A stretch of 64,000 nucleotides of DNA, from contig JAULSU010000001.1 in assembly GCA_030512335.1 (NCBI GenBank), positions 4,154,001 to 4,218,000 of the forward strand, in the 5' to 3' direction. Under the pieces are notes generated by a model that was not told the DNA's origin, did no database searches, and saw only the letters and a list, made by a program, of their open reading frames with translations. Source of the stretch: Immersiella caudata. Taxonomy: Eukaryota; Ascomycota; Sordariomycetes; Sordariales; Lasiosphaeriaceae. Positions 55,415-64,000 of the stretch are shown here, one piece after another (positions within the stretch are counted from its first letter, which is position 1; each line of letters begins with the position of its first letter). Both the position numbers and the translations under genes were made by a program.

Positions 55415-56833
55415 ATGCCCAGTAAGGGGGTCCATGTCTTCACCTACATCGCCGTACCGGGTGTCGCTATCGAGATATCGGTGCCTAAGCAGACTATCCG
55501 GATTGATCAGCGCCAATTTTGGAATGGCAGTCTCGAAGTTGAAACACGCAACATTGACAGCTTTTTCAACAAGACCGGACGATTTACCTTCAAGGTCTTC
55601 CGCAACAATAACCTGGTGACGGAACAATGGGTTGACGTCAACGCCATCACCGGCAACGCGAGCGGGGGTACCATGGACAGTATCGCCAATACCCCGTCCG
55701 TATTCCACGGCCCCGATGCAATCGTCACATACGGACTGTATGAGGCTGGGGCAGGTCGGGAGGGTCTTCCGAATCGGCACCAATGCTATGTTACAGTGAC
55801 CCCAAACTATGCTGACTGGATGGGGCATCTGGTTCCGTCGGGTTCGTCGCATGAGAACAAGCCGTTCGGGCGTCTGGTCCTGCCGTCAGCGCATGATGTC
55901 GGCATGAACAGCATGCAGAGCAGCGAGGCCGTGCTCAACAAGCTGGGTGGTGCGATCGTGGGAACCATGATTCACGATGATAAGCTTCTCGCCAGGATCA
56001 CCGATGCCGTCTCCGGACCGGCCATCAAGCTGATCGCGCCCAACATCATCTACAGCTTGGCCATCACTCAAAAGGACAGCCTTGACACGATGCTGCAAAT
56101 CGGAGCCCGGTACTTCGAGTTTCGTCCCGCACACTGCCACAAAGTGATCATCCCGAGCAAGGCACTTCCGGACCGCTTGTACTTCCAACATGCCGCCATC
56201 CCGGGCATGGATTACGGCGCTTTTCTCGATGGGGTTGTTTCGTTCTTGTTGGCGCATCCGAACGAAATCATAGTCGTTCAGCTGCGATGGGACGGCGTAC
56301 CGCCCGAATGCGCCCGTCCAGATGATGATGAGCAACGTCAGTACCTCAACGAGGCTCTGAAGAAGGCCAACGGACAGATCGTCGTCGGCAGCCTGGAAGA
56401 CATGCACCGTTCGACGATTGGACAGCTTCGAAGGGATAAGAAGCGGCTGATCATGATGGTCATGGTTGACAGTCTCTCAACGTACACGGACGAAGGGAAT
56501 GCGACGCTTAATGGTGACAGCATCGTTGCGGCCTTCCCGAAGATCTTGACTCCCGAAAACCAGCGAGGAAAAGCGTTTATCAACATCCAGTGCCAGGCCA
56601 CGGCGACGAACATTCCCAAGGCGGTTGTGGTATCGATTTTGGAGGCGGGGACGACGACGAGCTGTATTCTGGCAACCAAAGGAATCGCTGACTCGAAGAC
56701 GCTGCCATGGTGCCGGGACAATGTGCTGCGAACGTGCGGAACAGAGCTGATGGTGGCAATGATGAATGATTTCTTGGATGGCGCGACTGCTGACGTTGCG
56801 GTCCAGCTGAGCCGGCAGAGGTTGGAGAAGTAA
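55415..56833 (+). CDS. PI-PLC X-domain-like phosphodiesterase
   Basis: Intronless, 472 aa; ATG 55415 sits in CCGAAATGCC. An N-terminal region of about 150 residues, beta-rich, with FTYIAVPGVAIEISV and RQFWNGSLEVETRN, precedes the PLC-like barrel. LVLPSAHDVGMNSM carries the first catalytic His, and QIGARYFEFRPAH carries the metal/phosphate-contacting Glu and Arg and the second His region. Later come FLLAHPNEIIVVQLRW and WPKSKTLPWCRDN-type ends (SKTLPWCRDNVLRTC). There is no signal peptide or Y domain, so it resembles bacterial-type single-domain PI-PLC and fungal relatives. It would act on inositol lipids or GPI-like substrates; the true substrate is unknown. Confidence 0.8.
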   Translation: MPSKGVHVFTYIAVPGVAIEISVPKQTIRIDQRQFWNGSLEVETRNIDSFFNKTGRFTFKVFRNNNLVTEQWVDVNAITGNASGGTMDSIANTPSVFHGPDAIVTYGLYEAGAGREGLPNRHQCYVTVTPNYADWMGHLVPSGSSHENKPFGRLVLPSAHDVGMNSMQSSEAVLNKLGGAIVGTMIHDDKLLARITDAVSGPAIKLIAPNIIYSLAITQKDSLDTMLQIGARYFEFRPAHCHKVIIPSKALPDRLYFQHAAIPGMDYGAFLDGVVSFLLAHPNEIIVVQLRWDGVPPECARPDDDEQRQYLNEALKKANGQIVVGSLEDMHRSTIGQLRRDKKRLIMMVMVDSLSTYTDEGNATLNGDSIVAAFPKILTPENQRGKAFINIQCQATATNIPKAVVVSILEAGTTTSCILATKGIADSKTLPWCRDNVLRTCGTELMVAMMNDFLDGATADVAVQLSRQRLEK

Positions 56834-57450
56834 GAGGATGCGCTGAATTCTTTGGCTACCTACATTAGCAAGCAAAAGGCCGGACGGTGTTGTCTGGGAG
56901 AGGAAGTGAGCCGCTGAGTGAAGACGGGAAAAGGTTGAAACCTTGCACCCAGTTTATCGGGCGTGGAAGGTGCGATCGGCTGGTAGGTGTGGGGGGAAGC
57001 GCTTTGCGCCGGTTGGCTGGTGGTTTTGGCGGCGTTGCCATCTTCTTTGGAGAATCGTATTTCCACATTTCAAATCAAAGGAACTAAATCACCTTGGGTG
57101 AAATCCGACCCCTCGGAATCTCCAGCTTCCCCTCTTCATCTTGCAGCTAGGCAGATGCACCGTGGCGTCACCAGCACCGTGTGACGAATGCAACTGCCCC
57201 AAGAGAAATGCCAGTTGCAACATATCTCAACTCATTTTAAGTCCTTCCATTCGCACAGGTGTGGAAGAGGTCTCGCAGCGTCCGTCTCCCAGTCTGATGG
57301 TCGTTTAAAGGCAACAGGTAGGAGAACAAAACTCTTTCATCCCGCGTGCAGCTGGGAGGCCTTTTGATCCCAGTCACCCGCTGACTCGAAACCATCTCAC
57401 AGCAAAAGTGGCCAGCGGCCGATTCTCTATCTACAGTCAAAATAGCCGAA
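56834..57450. other. intergenic spacer
   Basis: 617 bp. It contains the PI-PLC 3' end and the promoter of the next gene. No gene seen. Confidence 0.5.
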
Positions 57451-58758
57451 ATGACGTCTGCTGTCTATCTCAACCCGCCGGCCGGCACCTGGCGCTTTGA
57501 TGCTCACTCTCCCTCTTCTGACAATTCCTCTACCACCCGCCTGACCCCTCACGCTTTCCATCGTCACCTTCCGTTCTATGACCTCTCGCCACTTCGAAGC
57601 CTACCTACCATCGCCGCCTCTTTGGGTCTCTCCCACGTCCTCGTCAAAGACGAGTCCTCCCGGTTCGGCCTCCCCGCCTTCAAAATCCTGGGTGCCTCGT
57701 GGACCTTTTACCGCGCTATCTGCGAACGTCTTGGTGTGGACTTCAATAAGACGGAGTTCCTGAAGCCTGGAGCACTGGGGACTGTTGCGCGGGAACAGGG
57801 GGTGGGAGGGCTGAAGGTGATTACAACCACGGAAGGAAATTGGGGCAGGGCGATGGCAAAAATGCGCACCTACTTCGGTTTGGATACGGTGGTGTATGTG
57901 CCGGGGCACATGGTCGAAGGGACCAGGGAGTTGATTAGGAAGGAGGGAGCTGAAGTTCGTAAGTTAACCCCCCTCCCCCCTCCCTCACTTGGGTTCGGGA
58001 TGAGCCAATGCAGGTTGTTGACAAGCTGAGGGCAGCGGTTGTGGACGGGAACTATCTCGACGCGGTTGATGCTGTGATGAAGAGGGCGGCGAGCGACAAA
58101 GAAAGCCTTATGGTGGTGGATTCTAGCTTTGAGGGCTACGAGTCTGTTCAGAAGGTTGATCTTCCCAATTTGAACTTCGCCGAGGATGTCCTTGCTAACA
58201 ACCTCATAACAGTGGGTAGTCGAGGGATATCAAACCATGCTCGATGAATCCGATGAGCAAGTAAATCTCATCACAGGCGGGAAGTTTGCCACCCACACCG
58301 TTATCCCCGTTGGATGCGGCTCCATCGCCCAAGCGGTGACGCAACATTGCAAGTCCGGGCAAAGAGAAAAAAGCGGAACCCCGGCTTCCGCCGTTATAGC
58401 CGTCGAGCCAACCACAGCCGCTTGCCTCAAGACCTCTCTCGAAAGCGGAGAGGCGACATCCGTCATGACCGGGGCGAGCATCATGTGCGGCATGAACTGT
58501 GGAGCTCTGTCGACTACTGCGTGGCCGATCCTGCAGGCGGGAGTTGACGCCAGTGTTGTGGTAAGTGATTCAGAGTCTCACAACGCCGTTCTGGAGTTGC
58601 ACGATTTCGGGGTCAATGCTGGACCATGCGGAGCTGCTGCTCTTGCCGCTCTTCGAATTGCATGCGCTTCGGAAAAGAAGGGGCTCGGGCTTGACCAAAA
58701 CTCCGTGGTGGTCTTGAACTGCACTGAAGGGGCACGGGATTACATTGTCCCAACCTAG
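57451..58758 (+). CDS. PLP-dependent diaminopropionate ammonia-lyase family enzyme
   Basis: Modelled as three exons, 57451-57958, 58036-58154 and 58213-58758, giving 390 aa. PLP Lys78 is in RFGLPAFKILGAS, preceded by VLVKDESS. GTVAREQGVGGLKVITTTEGNWGRA in part matches the fold-type II substrate loop, and TVIPVGCGSIAQA is the glycine-rich phosphate loop. FEGYESVQK followed by WVVEGYQTM is typical of diaminopropionate ammonia-lyases. These deaminate 2,3-diaminopropionate (or related beta-substituted amino acids) to pyruvate. The first splice (GTAAGT donor, GGCAG acceptor, giving VPVVDGNY) is the reading that keeps frame; the second uses a GTTGAT donor with a GCTAAC branch site. Both need a transcript check. 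Confidence 0.82.
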
Positions 58759-58821
58759 AAACCTCCGAGAATGTGCGGGGGAAATACATGAATCACAACA
58801 CACATTATCATCACACAGCCT

Positions 58822-61800
58822 TCACTCGGTCTCGTCGTCTTCATCATCATCTGAACTTCCTCTTGGCCTCCTCCTCACTCTCCTCTGGTCAACCTCTTCC
58901 GATCTGTCCCGCTTTCTCGACATTCCCCAGTCACGTCCGTCCGCATGCTTCGCCAAATCTGGTGACAGATACGCATCGTTGGCATCGCTAGTCACATCGA
59001 TGGATGGGTTTCGTTTGAGGGAGCGATGAGGAGGCTGGTGCCTTGGTGATGCAGGAGGAGCGATCCTTGCGGGGCCAACTCTTGCATCGGAGACACGCTG
59101 GAAGATGCTGCTAGTCCCTCCCGAGGGTCCGGTACGACCCTTGCCAGCCATTGCAGCGACATTGGGGCTCGCTGCTCGTTGCACAGCCTCGAGCTCGCTC
59201 GGTCGCCGCCTTCTACTACTCTCCTCCCCTCCGCCGTACCCGGGTCTTGGGCTTCGTGGCTCTCCATACCATTCCATGCTTCCTTTCCGGGGGTCGACAT
59301 CATGGTCACTGTCATCGTCATCGTCGTGGAATTGTTGATGTCTGCTCACGAAGTGGTCCGCGCGGTCGCCACGCTCAAACGCCTGCTCGCCGCTGGTCTT
59401 GCCGATCGTCTCGTGGACATACTCCTCGAAATCTTCGGTGACGATATGAATCGTCTTGAAGTGATGGACCCCCAGGGCTGGAGGTCCCCCATCTCGACGA
59501 GCTTCATAATGCGCCAAAGATGACGCTACTTGGAATGCGTTTCGGATCTGCCGACCATTCCACACGGTTCCTTTTTTTACCTGGGACATGAAGATCTCGT
59601 CGGCAAACCGGAGTATGCCTTTCTTCGAGATCCGAAGTGGCTGTGCGTCTGGGTTCCTCAAGCACCTTTCGCTCTCAATCTTTTTCAGGCGGTCGATGTT
59701 CATGGCCCAGATCTCCTTGGTCTGGTCGAAGCTGAGGCGGGGGTAGTGGAGTTTCAAGTGTATTCTGGAACTGAAAGCTTCATCGAGCGCGCCGGGACGG
59801 TTGGTGGTGAGGAACAGGAGACCATCATAATACTCCAACACTCGGAGGAACACGGACACCAATGCGTTTCTGGCGAGCGCGGTATCGCCTTTGGCCCGTT
59901 GTGAGAAGAAGGTATCGACCTCATCCAACAATAGCACGCAATTCCACGTGTCCGCAAGACGGAAGATGCGCAAAAGGGCCGCCTCAACGGATTCTGGCGT
60001 CAGTCCCAAGTCACCACAAGTGATTGGGAATAGGGGTTTCCCGTTTGCGGCGGCAATGGCCTCAGCGGTGGCCGTCTTTCCAACTCCTGGGACACCACTG
60101 GGCAAATATCAGCTCATCATCTCCCAGAAGAAAACATCTTCAATTTACACTTACTGGAGGAGGATAATAAGACCTTTGCCCTTTCCACGAATCAAGTCGA
60201 TGCTGCTGAAGTCAACTCCGCCTTCACGGTCACTGGACTTCCTCTGAAAGTGATCTTCCACGAGTGATTGAATAAGTTTCTTGTGCTGGTCCTTGATCTT
60301 CAGGTACGTGAACGCGTCACCGGACTTCTTGACCGGACTCAGCCGATGCACGATCAGCTGGACAAACTTGCGGTCGCGAAGAACGTAGGCGAAGATGCGA
60401 GATGGAAGCAGAGGCAGATCGCACCGGGGGTCATCGCCATCCATGTTGAGATCAGCCTCAGTCGTCTGTCTGCCGTTGATATCATTCTCTCGAATCTTGA
60501 TCAAGAACTTGTCCGAGTCCGGCTTCTCGGGGTCCAGGTTATCGTTCCTTTGGAAGACAGTGACGCCTGAACGGAGGACAATTATCTCATTTTCGTCACG
60601 CAGGTGCCTCGTTCGATCGGTATCCGACCACCAACTGATAGCGAAATCATCTTCAACCTGTTGCGGATTTGCCTCCTGCTGCCTGATGACAACGGCCTCG
60701 GGCTTCCAACCTGGACAGGTCTGGTATGCCTCGACAAAGTCAACAATTACTTCGCTGTCGATGAACTCAGGCCTGCTCAGGGGTCGTCCCTCGGCATCGG
60801 TACTCGGACCACCGCTGGGAGTTACAACAGTGGTCCAACCCTGATAGGCAGCATGCTGAACCTTGGTGCTCCTGATGAAGCGGTGGCCGATGTCAATGGT
60901 GTTTTGGTATAGCTCCTTGTGGTTGGGGGCGTAGCGATAGGGGAAGAGTTTGAGCGATCTGATGCTCCTTTCGCCCTTGAAGGGAGGAATCTCGAACGTC
61001 TCGGTTACTACACAGTACTCGTCCCCCGTATAATCGATGTAGTAGCATTGGACGCCGAACGACAACCGCTCGCTGTCATCGCGGTCTTCGCCAGAGGTGC
61101 TCCTGTGCTCAGCTGGAGTGATCCGATACTTGGACCAATGGGGACGTGTACCGCTAGTGGTCGATGTCAGCTACTAACTTCCATTCTAGGACAATATTTG
61201 CATGTCTCAGGAGGCTTGAAGAGGAGACCTCCTGAGACAAGAAGGTAAATGACTAAACGGGCAACAAAAAATAGCGGGAATCGCACATACAAACATCGCC
61301 AGGTTCGGTTTCCGAGAGAGGTTTTGCCGACGTCCTTGTTGGCGCCGGTTCCAACAGGGCGGAACATGAGATCGCCGACGCGAAAAAGATACCAGAGATC
61401 GTGGAAGCGGATTTTGGTGGGCAGGCTCTCTTCAGGCTTATCGCCGTCATATTTGGTGTAAAAGGTCATGACCTCGTCGTCCATGAACTTGACATAGGCC
61501 CGCAGTTCGGCAAATGCATCCGGACAGTCATCTACCGCAAGGTTGGAACTTGATCCGTCGTGCTCGGATCCAGTCACACTGGACGGCGTCGCAGCGGATA
61601 GATGTTCAGCGGAGCCCCAACGCGCCTGGAGGCCAGCCAACTCTTCCCGGACTCTTTCGTGGTGGAAAATCAAGGAGCTAAAGGGGCGGATGAAAGTCCG
61701 CGGCTTTTGCGTCCACATCTCTTCGTCGCTGGTGATTATGCGTGAGAGGATACGCAAGACGGCAGGAGACTGGATTCGAATCCGTAAAACCACCATTTTA

Positions 61801-62141
61801 CCAGAGTGCTCGAAGTGGAAGCCCTCTCGCTTTGTGGGAGCTGGCATTGCTGCGGCGGCCTTGATGTTGGCCAGCCTGACTGCCTTCTCCTTGGGGGTTC
61901 GCCTCTTCATCGCTTTTTCTCGAAGCTTGAGCTCATCTTGCATCTGCGGGCCAATCTCGGAGCTCTCGGATTCCAAGACATCGACGGCATACAGCGGCTC
62001 ATCGTTGCTGAAGCGGTTCTTGAAATGAGCCACATCACACTTTCGCACTTGCGGCCTGATAGTGATCGGTCGAGAATCCCGGGGGAAGACATTTGTCAAC
62101 TCCTCAACAATTAGCCCGGCCATATCAGCGTCCTTCTCCAT
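58822..62141 (-). CDS. large AAA ATPase with N-terminal DUF7025-like region
   Basis: Exons on the minus strand: 62141-61291 (start uncertain), 61153-60155 and 60097-58822, phase-consistent, at least 1041 aa. The AAA core spans the second splice site: GKGLIILLHGVPGVGKTATAEA (Walker A), VLLLDEVDTFF (Walker B), LFLTTNRPGALDEAF (sensor) and IHLKLHYPRL. The upstream half has VFYTKYDG-like segments (MTFYTKYDGDKPEE), SFGVQCYYIDYTGDEYC and FEIPPFKGERSIRSLKLFPYRY, characteristic of the DUF7025/AAA family abundant in Pezizomycotina. The tail from about residue 850 is charged, with DDDDDSDHDVD and basic Arg runs (nuclear-type signals). Function is unknown. A 5' exon may precede 62141, because in-frame sequence continues upstream without a good ATG. 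Confidence 0.82.
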
Positions 62142-63078
62142 CTCTAGATCCCCGTTCTGCGGCCGAGACGCAGTGACAGAGATCTGAGGAACCGTTTGAT
62201 CTTGAGGATCATGGTTAGCGCATTCCGATTGAATGTGGCTGGGGCGGTGGGAACGAACTGTTTTCCTGCACAGACATGGTGCGGGGTGGTGTTCTCTACA
62301 ACAAGTGCAAGGCAAGGCTCTGGGCAGAGGTGTTCCGCTGACACATTCCAGGCGGTCATGGCGGTTGATATGCCGCGGCGAAGATCTTGTGGGACGGATA
62401 CCGACGCATGATATACCGTCGAGGACATTTCTTGGGTGGCGCAGGCGGCCTCCAACCGGGCGAACCAGGCGAACCACAAGAAAGCCCCTTTGCATGGGTG
62501 TTGTGGTGACGATGGGGTTCGCATTGAAAGCACAAAGCCAGCAGGCTGTAAGGCAACCGTTCGAGTCCGTTGTAATACTCTCCCGCGCTCAAAGTTGTGG
62601 CACTCCCTTCTCCGAAACCTGTGCTGCAGTTCGCATAGTTTTGGCCAATCCTCGTCTTTCAGGACCCCCTCCCTGTTGGGGTCAAGGCAGACAGAGGAGT
62701 GAAGCTGTTATGAGTACGGCCGATAGGAGGTCTGCCCGCGATTGGTCAAGGGGGCACACCAGTCTCCCGCACTGGTTTTTGACCCCAACTCTCCCCATTC
62801 GCCGGTCATAACGCACGGCTCAATCGCGGGAGTTGGTCATAAAGCAAGGGTCGGCTCTTGAGGGGTGGTGTCGCGGTTTGGGGAACGCAGCTTCTCCAAC
62901 ACACCGGTGCTGTAGGATTGACGCAGATGGGCGCAATGCAGCACCTACCTCTGTAGGCTGCTGCCCTGCCTGGTACAATTACGACGCCCACAACTTTGCG
63001 TGCCACCTGCCCCCGGAGCTGGGTTGCTGTCTGCCCGCTGGTTTGCAAAAGCCCGGTCGGGCCTATTCGGTCAGCAGC
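62142..63078. promoter_or_regulatory. divergent spacer between AAA ATPase and right-edge gene
   Basis: 937 bp. It holds the promoters of both genes and probably a 5' exon of the ATPase: minus-strand sequence with MSSTVYHASVSVPQDL near 62420-62200 is protein-like but in another frame. No separate gene. Confidence 0.4.
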
Positions 63079-64000
63079 ATGTCACATCCCAGCGAAAAAG
63101 CAAAAGCAATCGTGAACAGCTTTCTTCGCGATCGGGGCGAGGAGCTCGAGGAGTTGCACGACGCCTTTGGTATGAAAATGCCACGCCCAAAGATTTCTAG
63201 TTGGACGCGATCGGAAAAGGGGGTTCAGGGGGGCTGGGACGCTGATGAGTGAGTCTACCTCTTCTCGCACTGACAATACCCGGCAAAACGCTGACACTGC
63301 TGCTCGTATGTAGCGACTTCATGGTAGAGCTTCAAAACTTCAACCGATGCCTCGACGAAGTGAGCCGACAGGTACCTCTCGATTTCGATCCAAAGAACTG
63401 TCAGTGGTCCGATGTGCTCGAGAAGCTCAAAGAAGGCAACGAGGCCCTGGCCAAGCGCATGGAGCGCGACGAAACATGGTGGTCAAAGGGAGGCATGTGG
63501 CTTGTCGACCTGTCAAGCCTGTCGCCCGGACTGCAGGCTATCCCGGATGACTTGTGCTTCTTGCATGGTGGCCTAGCCCTCGTGCTTCACCTGGCCAAAA
63601 CCAGGGATGCGACGAAAAGAAACATTGTCAACACCTTTGAGGATATTACATCGGCCTTGGCCAGAGCTGGCAACGCAGCTGAGCACTCCAAGGACGACCC
63701 ACAGCTGAAGAGCGCATTGGATACGCTCCGCACCACCCTCTTCAAGACTCTTCCTACTCTAATCAAGATCTTAGTGCCAGAAAAGACGCGTAAGTTGTTG
63801 GAAATGTCTTTTTTTTTCTTTTTTCTAAAGGGGATAGGTTATTGACATTTCCCATCTGCAGGCATGAGAATCAGTGCCCCCTTTCAGTCGGCAAGGGCGG
63901 AACGGCTGTTAGACTTCCTCAAGACCGACGCACGGCGGGTTGAGGCGCGAGCGCGAACGCTGAATGACAGACATGCTAGCGAAGCCGCCATGATTACCAA
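63079..64000 (+). CDS. N-terminal part of an NLR-like (DUF7708-type) protein, cut by window edge
   Basis: Three exons are seen, 63079-63248, 63314-63789 and 63862-64000 (open at the edge), all in phase, giving 261 codons here. MSHPSEKAKAIVNSFLRDRG opens a helical region. WWSKGGMWLVDLSSLSPGLQAIPDDLCFLHGGLALVLHLAKTR (read in pieces) and FEDITSALARAGNAAEH resemble the DUF7708-type N-terminal domain often found ahead of NACHT and ankyrin repeats in fungal NLR-like proteins. The last part, RAERLLDFLKTDARRVEARARTL, is coiled-coil-like. The NACHT and repeat parts would lie beyond the window, so the assignment is tentative. Confidence 0.7.

Overview
This window is nuclear DNA from a filamentous ascomycete (Pezizomycotina), probably a Sordariomycete. 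The basis is short spliceosomal introns of roughly 50-80 bp with GTRNGT donors, GC-rich exons, CT-rich promoter tracts, and a typical gene set: a Pth11-like rhodopsin-domain receptor, a HET protein relic, an eqolisin, an AA11 LPMO, an Rpd3 deacetylase and a PRM10/ThrE-type transporter. Gene-dense stretches alternate with gene-poor islands that hold decayed genes. No plasmid, phage, CRISPR array or intact transposon was seen.

Left end (1-7139): four adjacent genes form a plausible catabolic cluster. They encode an ACMSD-type amidohydrolase (cut by the edge), a 2-aminomuconate-semialdehyde dehydrogenase, a RidA-fold 2-aminomuconate deaminase and an amino-acid permease. Together they would cover the lower part of the tryptophan/kynurenine/3-hydroxyanthranilate route, from aminocarboxymuconate semialdehyde to oxalocrotonate. 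The dehydrogenase and deaminase genes diverge from a shared 475-bp promoter. This is the most interesting item in the window.

8.6-26.5 kb: a decayed anhydro-N-acetylmuramate kinase gene, an L-lactate dehydrogenase, an Amidoligase_2 protein, a degenerate intron-containing tRNA-Leu-like locus, a six-exon rhodopsin-domain receptor, a HET-domain pseudogene with RIP-type stops, and a secreted eqolisin. Long spacers between them hold homopolymer tracts (28 G, 28 A, 16 G) and a CAGG microsatellite.

28-42 kb: mostly housekeeping genes. They are a ThrE/DUF1212 membrane protein, a membrane-anchored TAP-type S33 peptidase, an Rpd3 deacetylase with an unusual N-terminal extension head-to-head with proteasome lid subunit RPN11, an orphan protein, and a secreted AA11 LPMO with a C-terminal cysteine module.

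44.6-52.4 kb: VTA1 (MVB sorting), a single-active-site ER disulfide isomerase ending in HDEL, exosome subunit SKI6/RRP41, and a secreted Asp f 4-like protein.

52.4-64 kb: a gene-poor, partly AT-rich island, then a PI-PLC-X-like protein, a PLP-dependent diaminopropionate ammonia-lyase family enzyme, a large AAA ATPase, and, cut by the right edge, the N-terminal part of a protein resembling the leader of fungal NLR-like proteins.

Exon boundaries were assigned by reading splice sites and checking phase. Family assignments are from recognition of motifs, not from a search.
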